A stretch of 64,000 nt of DNA from Coenobita brevimanus (lineage: Eukaryota; Arthropoda; Malacostraca; Decapoda; Coenobitidae), in NCBI GenBank assembly GCA_032717465.1, contig CM064632.1, positions 28,979,237-29,043,236 on the forward strand, in the 5' to 3' direction. Of this stretch, positions 55,593 through 64,000 are shown in pieces. Position 1 is the stretch's first letter. Each line of letters starts with the position of its first letter. The notes under the pieces were generated by a model, which made no database searches, was not told where the DNA came from, and saw nothing but the letters and a program-made list of their open reading frames with translations. Both the position numbers and the translations under genes were made by a program.

Positions 55593-55932
55593 TAAGATTG
55601 CAACTGTGAAAAATATAATCTGTAAATAAATTAGGGCGTCCACCTCGACTGCAGTCATGAACAGGTGTGCCCTTAAACCCATGCCTTTTGGCTGATAATT
55701 GATTTTTTTATCTTTTTCATTTTAACGACAGAATCACGGTCCCACTTTTATTATTATTAGTTTTATTATTTTATAACCAGTCAGTCCAGTCCAGCCAGAT
55801 ATTTAACATTCATACGTTTCACCTTTGATGCTGCAAAATGTCATCTATTTATTTAAGGTTCTTGTTTTAACATTGTTATTTTTAGAAGAACTTATGAAGC
55901 ATCTGTCAACATTTACAGCATGAAACGAACAA

Positions 55933-55934
<2 letters not shown>

Positions 55935-56003
<69 letters not shown>

Positions 56004-56080
56004 GTTATCTAGCTATATCCATCCATCTATCTGTCTGTCTCCTCATCCATCCATCCATCTATCTGTCTGTATTTGCCTGT
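55935..56080. repeat. (CT)n and (ATCC)n/(TCTG)n repeats
   Basis: About 66 bp of CT, then GGTTATC and short tetranucleotide runs. Confidence 0.95.
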
Positions 56081-56239
56081 CTGTTAGCAATTGAAAACAT
56101 CTGTAGCAACAGTAATAAACTACAACCAATCAGTCACACCAAATACGTTCGCCTGTATTGCAAAATACCATCAGTTTTGACACACCATCTACCTACACAC
56201 ATATCACTGTAAACGCCGGGTCTGTCTATATTAATTTGT

Positions 56240-56363
56240 CTGTTATTTATGCTGAGTATGATGGTATTTGATTTAAGTGACAGAGGAGGATAGTAAGGAA
56301 TAATAAACAAAATAAGACACATAGGAAGTGGTGTTATGGAGCTTCCTTAACCCCACGAGACCA
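56240..56363 (+). mobile_element. MITE-B copy 4, right half only
   Basis: ATGCTGAGTATGATGG, GACAGAGGAGGATAGTAAGG, AATAATAAACAAAATAAG and GGTGTTATGGAGCTTCCTTA match the interior and right arm of copies 2 and 3. The left arm is absent. Confidence 0.7.
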
Positions 56364-56611
56364 CTGGCCCTAAATCACGAGTATATCCTGGACCATGGAA
56401 AGGTAGACAATAACCTCACCCTATCCCTCTCACCCCAGTTATATATGAAACGAGACTGTACTGAATACTGTGTAAACTTTATAGCATTCCGTTTTTGCCC
56501 GAGGCCGGAGCAAATATAGAGCAGGGTTTGGATTTTTTTTTTTCTTTGTGTGTGTGTGTCGTTCCTTTGTTCATCTTCCGTGAATTTGTCATGTGTAACC
56601 CTGCGGCCTAT

Positions 56612-56612
<1 letters not shown>

Positions 56613-56653
<41 letters not shown>

Positions 56654-56742
56654 ATTTGAGCAACAGGCGTCGTAGGTCTCCAGTGTGTCGGATTTATGGC
56701 AGTTGTTTCTGACACGACGAAGGGTGGGGCAGAAGGGAAACC

Positions 56743-56780
<38 letters not shown>
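56613..56780. repeat. (AG)n and (CT)n microsatellites
   Basis: (AG)n at about 56616-56648 and (CT)n at about 56744-56779. They are complementary runs about 100 bp apart, so they could pair. Confidence 0.93.
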
Positions 56781-56781
<1 letters not shown>

Positions 56782-57179
56782 GCCCTAGGAATCTCTACTT
56801 CAGTACAATGACGATCATGTAAGGGCAGTTGCTTACCTGCGGTCGATGGGTCTGGTGGGCCAAGCAGGCTGGGATTGAAAAACAACAGCAGTAACAGCAC
56901 CGATGACGTACCGCTGTTTATAATTCTGTTCTTGCTGGGTTAAGTCTGTTGACACCTTTACTTTGGAGACTTTGGAACAGAAGTTAGATTCTGCGTTCGT
57001 TAATCTCGTCAGTACCGGATGGCTTTCCTTTTCCTGAACAGAATCGTCTGGTAGCGGCTAGAAAAATTATGTCGTATTCGGGTTGAAGGGGTTAGGGAGG
57101 ATATTAAGTGACCGATTTTTTAATTTATTTATTTATTTATTTATTTTTTTGTGTGTGTATCTCCTTGAACCCTGTCACT

Positions 57180-58485
57180 TTTTGCAGGTCGAGTGGTTAA
57201 GACTGGTTAAAAAGTGGGTGAAGAGTTGGTAAAGAGTGCTTATAGAGTTGGTAAAGAATGATTAAAGAGTTGGTAAAGAATGATTAAAGAGTTGGTAAAG
57301 AATGGTTAAAGAGTTGGTACGGAGGTTAAAGAGTTGATAAAGAGTAGTTAATGAGTTGATAAAAAGTAAGTAAATAGTGGTTAAAGAGTGGTTAAAGAGA
57401 TGGTAGAGTGGGTAAAGAGTGGGTAAAGAGTGGGTCAAGAGTGGCTAAGGAGTGGCTTAAGACTGGTTAAAGAGTGGTTAAAGCGTGGGTAAAGAGTGGT
57501 TAAAGAGTTGCTAAAGAGTGGGTAAAGAATGGTTTAAGTGTGGTTAAAGAGTAATGAAAGAATGGTGAAAGCGTGGGTAAAGAGTGGTTTATGTGTGGGT
57601 AAAGAGTAATGGAAGAGTGGTGAAAGAGTGGGTAAAGAATGGTTTAAGTGTGGTTAAAGAGTAATGAAAGAATGGTGAAAGCGTGGGTAAAGAATGGTTT
57701 ATGTGTGGGTAAAGAGTAATGGAAGAGTGGTGAAAGAGTGGGTAAAGAATGGTTTAAGTGTGGTTAAAGAGTAATGAAAGAATGGTGAAAGCGTGGGTAA
57801 AGAATGGTTTAAGTGTGGGTAAAGAGTAATGGAAGAGTGGTGAAAGAGTGGGTAAAGAATGGTTTAAGTGTGGTTAAAGAGTAATGAAAGAATGGTGAAA
57901 GCGTGGGTAAAGAGTGGTTTAAGTGTGGGTAAAGAGTAATGGAAGAGTGGTGAAAGAGTGGGTAAAGAATGGTTTAAGTGTGGTTAAAGAGTAATGAAAG
58001 AATGGTGAAAGCGTGGGTAAAGAATGGTTTAAGTGTGGGTAAAGAGTAATGGAAGAGTGGTGAAAGAGTGGGTAAAGAATGGTTTAAGTGTGGGTAAAGA
58101 GTAATGGAAGAGTGGTGAAAGAGTGGGTAAAGAATGGTTTAAGTGTGGTTAAAGAGTAATGAAAGAATGGTGAAAGCGTGGGTAAAGAATGGTTTAAGTG
58201 TGGGTAAAGAGTAATGGAAGAGTGGTGAAAGAGTGGGTAAAGAATGGTTTAAGTGTGGTTAAAGAGTAATGAAAGAATGGTGAAAGCGTGGGTAAAGAAT
58301 GGTTTAAGTGTGGGTAAAGAGTAATGGAAGAGTGGTGAAAGAGTGGGTAAAGAATGGTTTAAGTGTGGTTAAAGAGTAATGAAAGAATGGTGAAAGCGTG
58401 GGTAAAGAGTGGTTTAAGTGTGGGTAAAGAGTGGGTAAAGTGTGGTTAAAAACGTGGGTAAAGAGAGAGTAAAGAGTGGTTAAAG
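57180..58485 (+). repeat. Higher-order satellite: 11-bp, 55-bp and 110-bp periods
   Basis: The base unit is 11 bp (GTGGTTAAAGA-like). From 57531 to 58410 there are sixteen exact-length 55-bp units of two types. Type A has TGGTTAAAGAGTAATGAAAG and GAAAGCGTGGG; type B has TGGGTAAAGAGTAATGGAAG and GAAAGAGTGGG. They alternate A-B (110 bp), with one B-B break at 58026/58081. 57180-57530 is irregular 11-mer sequence. Purine-rich on the plus strand, non-coding. Confidence 0.95.
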
Positions 58486-58489
58486 TGTC

Positions 58490-59330
58490 ATGAAGTGATT
58501 TGTTGTGTGAATGGACGTGCGTTTGATTCTGACGTGTTTGGAGTAAATTAGTTTATTTTAAATCGTTTTAGAGGAAATTTGCGTGTCGTTCACAAGACCC
58601 ATCGACTTGTCACAAAAACACCCTCGCAAGTACAGCTCTGAATGACACAGTCCTACCATGTATTCAGTAAAGTCTGTGGGTATTAGTACCGAAATGGAGA
58701 CATGTGAAGGTGTTTAGCACCTAGGAGGACTGCTGGACCTTGGGAAAGAGATTGTTATGTAAATACCCCCCCCCCAAAAAAAAAAAAAAAAAAAAAAAAC
58801 AAGTAATATCCTCAGATCCCACCCCTGACATCTTCTCTTCCATATTCCCAGGCAAATCCAAATATCTTCCATTTTTTCATCCCTAATCGAACTCCCCCAT
58901 ACAACTCCACAGGTAAAGTTCCATCGAATTACCCCAGCTCTCTCCTTGTGTAAATCCCAAAACATTCAAATGCATCTCTGGAAATTGTCAAGCTGCCTAC
59001 GAGATCTCCCCATGTAAATCACCAAACACATCTCTGTAAATCTCCAAGCTGCCCCCGGTAGCCTACCTTTCTGTATGTCCCCACCATCTCACCTCAGATA
59101 CCTCTCTGTAAATCCCCAAGCTGCGCGCGATGAATCCCTATTTAAGTCCGCAAACATGCCACCCCAGATCTATCTCTTTTCCCCATTCCGCAAACATCCT
59201 ACCTGGGATATTTCCCCCTCTATCGTAGGCACACTCGCCTCTTTTCTCTCCATCTCTCTAACGCAGGAATCAGCCGGTATTCTCAATCCTTCAGGTATGC
59301 AAATGGTCGGTTCTGAGTCCTCAGTTTAAC
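58490..59330. other. Non-coding; poly-C/poly-A run and weak tandem phrases
   Basis: A CCCC-AAAA run lies at 58767-58799. The phrase CATCTCTG(T)AAAT...CAAGCTGC recurs at about 58973, 59030 and 59100. The 58650-58745 block resembles 31180-31290. No gene recognised. Confidence 0.5.
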
Positions 59331-59334
59331 GTTC

Positions 59335-59879
59335 TCACTGCCTGTGTTACAGGTGAAAGTCACATGGTGTTGCAGGTGGGTTCTGAGGTAGTTGGCAAAC
59401 GAAACTTAGAGGTGGAGGTACTTGATTTACTGAGTCGAGTAGTGCAGGTCTGGTGTGTGAGGAGTCTTGAGCTGCTGCTAGTGAGAGGGAGAGCAAAAGG
59501 AATGTACTCATCTTGAACTAAGCTTGTCTTATCTACAACAGATTTCCTAACGGTTATACAGTACAATCCCCCATGATCATACAACTAGCTATACAGTAAG
59601 GCGCATGCATTACACCTGTGATCTCCAGTCTTTCAAGTGATGTGTGTCCACGCATCTCGAAGTGAACGAATCTGGAATTTCGCTTTCTTGTTCAATACTA
59701 TCCTGAATCTGACCTCAAGGACAGCTCTGTGAAGGAGGACAACCTGGCGAATACAGTGACAGCCCTTGAGTGAAAACTTTTGAGTCGACACCTTTTTTGT
59801 GATGCAAATAGTCCCTTCATTCTGGTGATATAGTTTCCTCTTGCTGTCTCCAGACGACTCATCAGTTATTTTATTCAGT
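59335..59879. other. No gene recognised
   Basis: Mixed composition, no coding support. A CCAGACGAC...TTTTATTCAG motif copy lies just left of the LINE insertion (59850-59878). Confidence 0.45.
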
Positions 59880-59888
59880 ATTAATAAG

Positions 59889-60288
59889 GACTGTAAGAAA
59901 ATGTTCTGGAAAGAGATGAAAAGAGTAAGACAGGGTGGAAGTGAAGTTAGCAGGGGAGTGAAAGATAAAAATGGTAGATTACTAGTGGAGAAGGGAGAAA
60001 AAGTGAGCAGATGGAGAGAACACTTTAAGGAATTGTTGAACGTGGAGGATGGAAGTAATGCGAGTATAAGTGGCTGGGGAATGGCTGGGAGAAGGAGGGA
60101 GGTGAGAAGACAGGAAGAAATCAGTAGGATAGAAGTTGTGGAAGCAATGAAGAAAGTTAAATCAGGGAAAGCCCCAGGAATTGATGGAGTGTGTGGTGAA
60201 ATGCTGAAGCATGGGGGAGAGATAGTAGTAGAATGGATGTGGAAGATGTGCAGATTGGCCTGGGATGAAGGTAGTCCCGGAGGATTGG
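59889..60288 (+). pseudogene. LINE-A ORF, region upstream of RT, copy 3
   Basis: CKKMFWKEMKRVRQGGSEVS, KSGKAPGIDGVCGEMLKHGG and EWMWKMCRLAWDEG. Here the linker codon that is TAA in copies 1 and 2 is an intact Lys codon. The frame is lost near 60273 by a 2-bp deletion. Confidence 0.8.
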
Positions 60289-61647
60289 AAGTCAGGTATA
60301 ATTATTCCCTTGTACAAAGGAAAAGGGGAAAAAGAAGTGTGTGGTAATCATAGGGGCATTTGTCTTCTTAGTATAATAGGAAAAGTGTATGGTAGGATAC
60401 TTATTGACAGAGTTAGAGAAAGAACAGAGAAATTAGTTGGAGAAGAACAGGGAGGCTTTAGGAAGGGAAGAGGTTGTGTAGATCAGATATTCATTCTCAG
60501 ATCTTTAGTGGAAAAGTTTCTAGAGAAGGGAAAGAAGTTGTATGCGGCTTTCATGGATTTGGAGAAAGCATATGACAGGGTGGATAGACTAGGATTGTGG
60601 AAAGTGTTAAGAATATATGGAGTAGATGGGAAGTTGTTGAATGCTGTGAAGAGTATGTACGATGGTGCGAAGGCTGCAGTGCGTGTGGATGGTGAACTAA
60701 GTGAATTTTTCTCTTTGAAAGTTGGGTTGAAACAGGGATGTGTCATGTCTCCATGGTTGTTCAATCTGTACATGGATGGGGTAATAAAAGAGGTACAAGG
60801 TAGGGTAGTGGATGTTGGAGTGGCCCTGGTGAGAGAGGATAGTGTGTGGAAACTCCCTGTACTGTTGTTTGCAGATGATACTGTGTTGTTGAGTGAAGAC
60901 GAAGGGGAGCTGCAAGGCTTGGTGGATGAGTTTGAGAGAGTGTGTAAGAAACGGAATCTAAAGGTGAATGTAGGGAAGAGTAAAGTGATGGTCTTTGAGA
61001 GAGGTGAAGTCAGTGAATGTATAGCGAGGTTGGATGGTGAGGAATTGGAAAATGTGAGTACGTTTAAGTACTTAGGTAGTGTGATGAGTAAGGATGGAGG
61101 TTTGGAGGGTGAAGTGCTTGAAAGGGTACAGCAGGGAAGAAAGGTTGCTGGTTCTTTGAAAGCAGTGATAAGAAACAGGGAAGTGAGCATGGAAGTGAAA
61201 AAGTTACTACATGACAGTATTGTGATACCAACTCTAACGTACGGAAGTGAAGCTTGGACGTTGTTGGAAGGACACAAGTCAAGAGTGAGAGCCGTGGAAA
61301 TGAGTTATTTAAGAGGAGCCTGTGGAGTCACATGGAGAGACAGGCTGACGAATGAGGATATAAAGGAGCGTTGTGGTGTTGATGTGGATGTGATAGGAAG
61401 CGTTATGAGGAACACACTGAGGTGGTTTGGCCATGTGGAGAGGATGGAGGGTGAAAGACTGACGAAGAGAGTGTATGTGAGTGAGGTGGAGGGGGAAAGA
61501 GGGAGGGGGAGGCCGAGGATGAGATGGAGAGATGGGGTGGAGAGGTATATGAGAGAGGGGTGTGTGAGTTGGGAGCGGGGGAGTGAAATGGCGGGGGATA
61601 GGGCGACTTGGAGGCGATTTGTTTGTGGCCACCCCAAACGGGATTGA
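60265..61647 (+). pseudogene. LINE-A reverse transcriptase, 460-codon open frame, copy 3
   Basis: Open from ATG 60265; real homology starts at VPEDWKSGIIIPLYKGKGEK. Motifs in order are CGNHRGICLLSIIGKVYGRI, GRGCVDQIFILRSL, AAFMDLEKAYDRVD, LKQGCVMSPWLFNLYMD, LLFADDTVLLSEDEG, YLGSVMSKDGGLEG, LTYGSEAWTLLEGHK, LRWFGHVERMEG and RGRGRPRMRWRDGVERYM. It ends with FVCGHPKRD and a natural stop before the tail. The catalytic region is intact, but this copy has no endonuclease and a 5' frameshift, so it is classed as a pseudogene. Confidence 0.87.
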
Positions 61648-61689
61648 GGCGTCTGGCAATAGATAGATAGATTAATAAGGATGGAGTTG

Positions 61690-62560
61690 AAAAGGGTTCT
61701 ATTAAACCCCTCAGTTCGAAATGTCTCTCTCGTCCCCTTCACCACAGTGGCATCTAATTTTGATAGCACCACGTTTGTATTTTTTTTGTTTTATTCAGAT
61801 TATGGCAAATTTTGAGTTGGAGGAGTTAGATACTTCCCCCACTGACACTTTTAACACAAGAGCCTGTCATAAGTTAAATCATCTGCCATACGGTTTTTCC
61901 TCTATCGTGGCCAAAAATTGCCACCTCACCATCTTAAATGCTTAGCTGTAACAATAGATTACCTTTAGATTAGGATGCTAGTCACGAAGAAGTGCTATGG
62001 AAACGATCCACGTCTGTATTATTATCATTTTTGCCAATATGCCTTGTGGAAAACCTGTAAAAGGACGAAAATCTAGGCCAAGTTAAAGTGAAAAAACTAT
62101 AGTAGCGAGGACAGGGGAAGAAATCACGGGACTGAGGTGTTAAAAGCTGAATGAAAACCATGTGAAAACAGATAAAATAATTACCAGGTTGTCGAACTGA
62201 TGCGATTAAAGACATTCGGGATAATCGACAGTTGTTGGTTTCGTTATAGACCTACTTTGCTTCAAGACATTTTGAGTTTGGGGCCACGATTTTGCACTCC
62301 CGATATGAAAAAATGACAATGCAAAATACCTGAGGCTTCTGATCTTCTCTTACACCATAATTATGCTAACGCCAGACGATGTACTTCGGCTAAAAGATCG
62401 ATAAAGGCATTGGGACAGTTCAGAATGTCAGAATTTAAGTGTGTACAAACAGAAATGCAGAATATATTTTCCCATGTAATTAATGTTTCTTCAAATCAAG
62501 TACCCAAAGCACGCACTTGTACGCACCCGAACGCACGCACATACACACGGAAGCATATAC
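61690..62560. other. No gene recognised
   Basis: AAACCCCTCAGTTCGAAATGTC at about 61703 resembles 45978. A GCCAGACGATG motif lies at about 62370. No coding frame with recognisable content. Confidence 0.45.
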
Positions 62561-62561
62561 T

Positions 62562-62602
62562 AAAAAAAAAAAAAAAAAAGACATACCTAATCAGATCCAG
62601 CT

Positions 62603-62656
<54 letters not shown>
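62562..62656. repeat. Poly-A and (AG)n microsatellite
   Basis: A-run at about 62562-62579 and (AG)n at about 62606-62654. Confidence 0.96.
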
Positions 62657-62657
<1 letters not shown>

Positions 62658-62719
62658 GTCACAGCATGTCAAAAGGAGTGTAAACATAGTAGGGGACGTG
62701 TAGTCTACGAGTAAATAGT

Positions 62720-63960
62720 AACACGGTTGCGAGTATCGGTATCGGTGTTGTTGTCTGTTGCTGTGCACTTGATGATGGTAGTTGTAGTTGTGGTTGTTAT
62801 GATTGTTTTTTGTTGTTGCTGCATAATTCTGGTATGTCTGGCTGAGAAGATCTCCCGACCACATGTAAGCAACTGCTGTGGGACCTTCCTACAGGAGTGC
62901 AGTACAGTACATACACCGTGTAGGGAACGGGCGCCCCCTTATAGTAGACAGCTCCTCGCCAAGGTCGGATCAGGGTCCTTCCCCACGACGAGGTGCAGGG
63001 AAATATGAGTCGTTTTGGCTCCCGGGTGGACGCTGCAACTGCTTCGCTCCACCGTACAGAGCCACCACGTGTAGGCTCCTCATCAGCTCCTGGTACTGTA
63101 GTTGTTGGTGGTAGTGGTAGTTGGTGGGTGTGGTTGGTGATGGCGATAGTTGTAGTTGCAAAAGTTGTTGGCTGTAAACGCTAGTTTGGCGGGAGTTGTG
63201 GTTGCCTGTTGCAGTGGTTGACAGCTGTGGATATCGTTGGTAGCTGTGACTGGTGACTGAAGTTGTTGATGGCGATAGTTGCAGAAGTGGTTGGTATTTG
63301 TGGCTGATAGTTGTTGGCGATGGTGGACTTTGGTTGATAGTGGTAGTTGTGGTTTGTAGTTATGGTAGTGAAAGACTGTTGTATTTATTGGAGGTAGTTG
63401 TGGTTGGTGGTTGTCTTGGTGATGGTGGTTTTGGTTGCAGGTAATGATTGTGGTTGATTGATGTAGCAATTGTTGGTTTGATCTTGGTTGATGGTTGTAG
63501 GTGCTGTGCATGGAAGTAATTGTGGCTGTTAGTAGTGGTTACCTTGATTGATAGGGTAGATGTGGTTGGTGGTTGTACTTTTGGGTATAGTTGTTAATGG
63601 TGGTAGTAGTCTGGGTTGTGCTAGCTTTAGTGGATGGAATAGCTGTGATTGGTGGTTCTACATGTGGATGTAATTGTTAATGGTATTAGTTGTGGTTGTT
63701 GGTGATGATTGCTTTGGTGGATGGGATAATTGTGGTTGATGGTTGTACTTTTGATAATAAGCCGTGGTGAAATTGATTGTTGTAGTTGTGGTGGGTGTAG
63801 CAATGATGTGGTAGTTATGGCTAATGGTTGTAGTTGCTGTTCATGGTGGTTGTGGTGGATGGGTGATATTGATGGAGGTAATTGTTGATGATGATTGTAG
63901 TTTGGGGGGTATCAGTCATACCTTTTGTCGTGTTTATTAGTTTTCTGTGGATAGTAGTTT
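62720..63960 (+). repeat. G+T-rich strand-asymmetric tract
   Basis: The plus strand is dominated by TTGTGGTTG, GGTAGTTGT and GATGGTTGTAG units of roughly 15-21 bp without strict period. A normal-composition island lies at 62870-63090. Open frames of Val/Gly or Thr/Asn/His type are artefacts. GG runs could form G-quadruplexes. Confidence 0.8.
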
Positions 63961-64000
63961 TGCTGTTAGTAGAGAGTTATGGTCTAAATTTTCCTTCCTC

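Larger units (their letters stand above)
59880..61681 (+). mobile_element. LINE-A copy 3 with 11-bp target duplication
   Basis: The element runs from CTGTAAGAAAATG (59891) to an (AGAT)n tail at 61670. It is flanked by ATTAATAAGGA at 59880-59890 and 61671-61681, a direct sign of target-primed insertion. It is 5'-truncated, lacking the endonuclease. The only break I see in the polymerase is a 2-bp loss near 60273. It is the best-preserved LINE-A copy here. Confidence 0.94.

Noticed and set aside
57180..58485. CRISPR-like array because of regular spacing
   Set aside because: Repeats are contiguous 11/55-bp units with no unique spacers and the DNA is eukaryotic.
60483..61277. 264-codon Ser/Thr/Pro-rich minus-strand frame opposite LINE-A polymerase (also at 13588 and 16183)
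   Set aside because: Antisense shadow of the LINE ORF, kept open by codon use; it appears in every copy for that reason.

Overview
This window is eukaryotic nuclear DNA, most likely from a decapod crustacean and perhaps a crab. It is an intergenic or intronic landscape made almost entirely of mobile elements and simple repeats. The organism call is inference. It rests on the mix of long (AT)n, (CA)n and (CT)n microsatellites, RTE-, jockey- and CR1-like LINEs, tRNA-derived SINEs and Ty3/gypsy elements. I found no complete host gene, rRNA gene, functional tRNA gene, CRISPR array or bacterial-style operon. The best host-gene signal is one exon-like segment at 23564-23834 (minus), next to a LINE.

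Layout. 1-2050: no gene, with a long pyrimidine-rich tract. 2205-5240: decayed jockey-like LINE on the minus strand. 5577-11907: a Ty3/gypsy element with both LTRs, inserted into an (AT)n array. Its pol order is protease, integrase, reverse transcriptase, RNase H, which is the Gmr1-type order and not the usual gypsy order. 11966-17602: a dense cluster holding two SINE types, an RTE 3' fragment, and two copies of one LINE family (LINE-A) placed head to head, so that they form a long inverted repeat. 20100-23555: a nearly full-length relative (LINE-B) with a complete endonuclease domain. 23564-24134: the exon-like segment and a 250-bp fold-back MITE. 24800-32720: microsatellites, polypyrimidine tracts, a degenerate LINE-A copy, an antisense SINE and a MITE. 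32980-43287: a tandem LTR-internal-LTR-internal-LTR array of a second, internally deleted gypsy element, bounded by a single 5-bp target duplication. 43290-48960: AGGTCA-rich sequence, MITEs, old satellite monomers, a C-rich minisatellite and about 1 kb of TTC repeats. 48971-51245: CR1-like LINE 3' half followed by three tandem repeats of about 400 bp. 51400-57000: old dispersed repeats. 57180-58480: a satellite with 11-bp, 55-bp and 110-bp levels of order. 59880-61681: a third LINE-A copy with a clear 11-bp target duplication. 62700-63960: a G+T-rich strand-asymmetric tract.

How the parts relate. LINE-A supplies reverse transcriptase and ends in a 3' tail that a SINE at 52975-53340 shares, which suggests that LINE-A machinery mobilised the SINE. 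The two gypsy families share the PR-then-IN order, a SCAN-like gag region and nearly the same primer-binding site. The second family has lost its integrase core, reverse transcriptase and RNase H, so it would depend on a complete relative. Seven of eight (AT)n arrays touch a mobile-element boundary. Family names come from motifs read by eye. Identity figures are hand counts or estimates.
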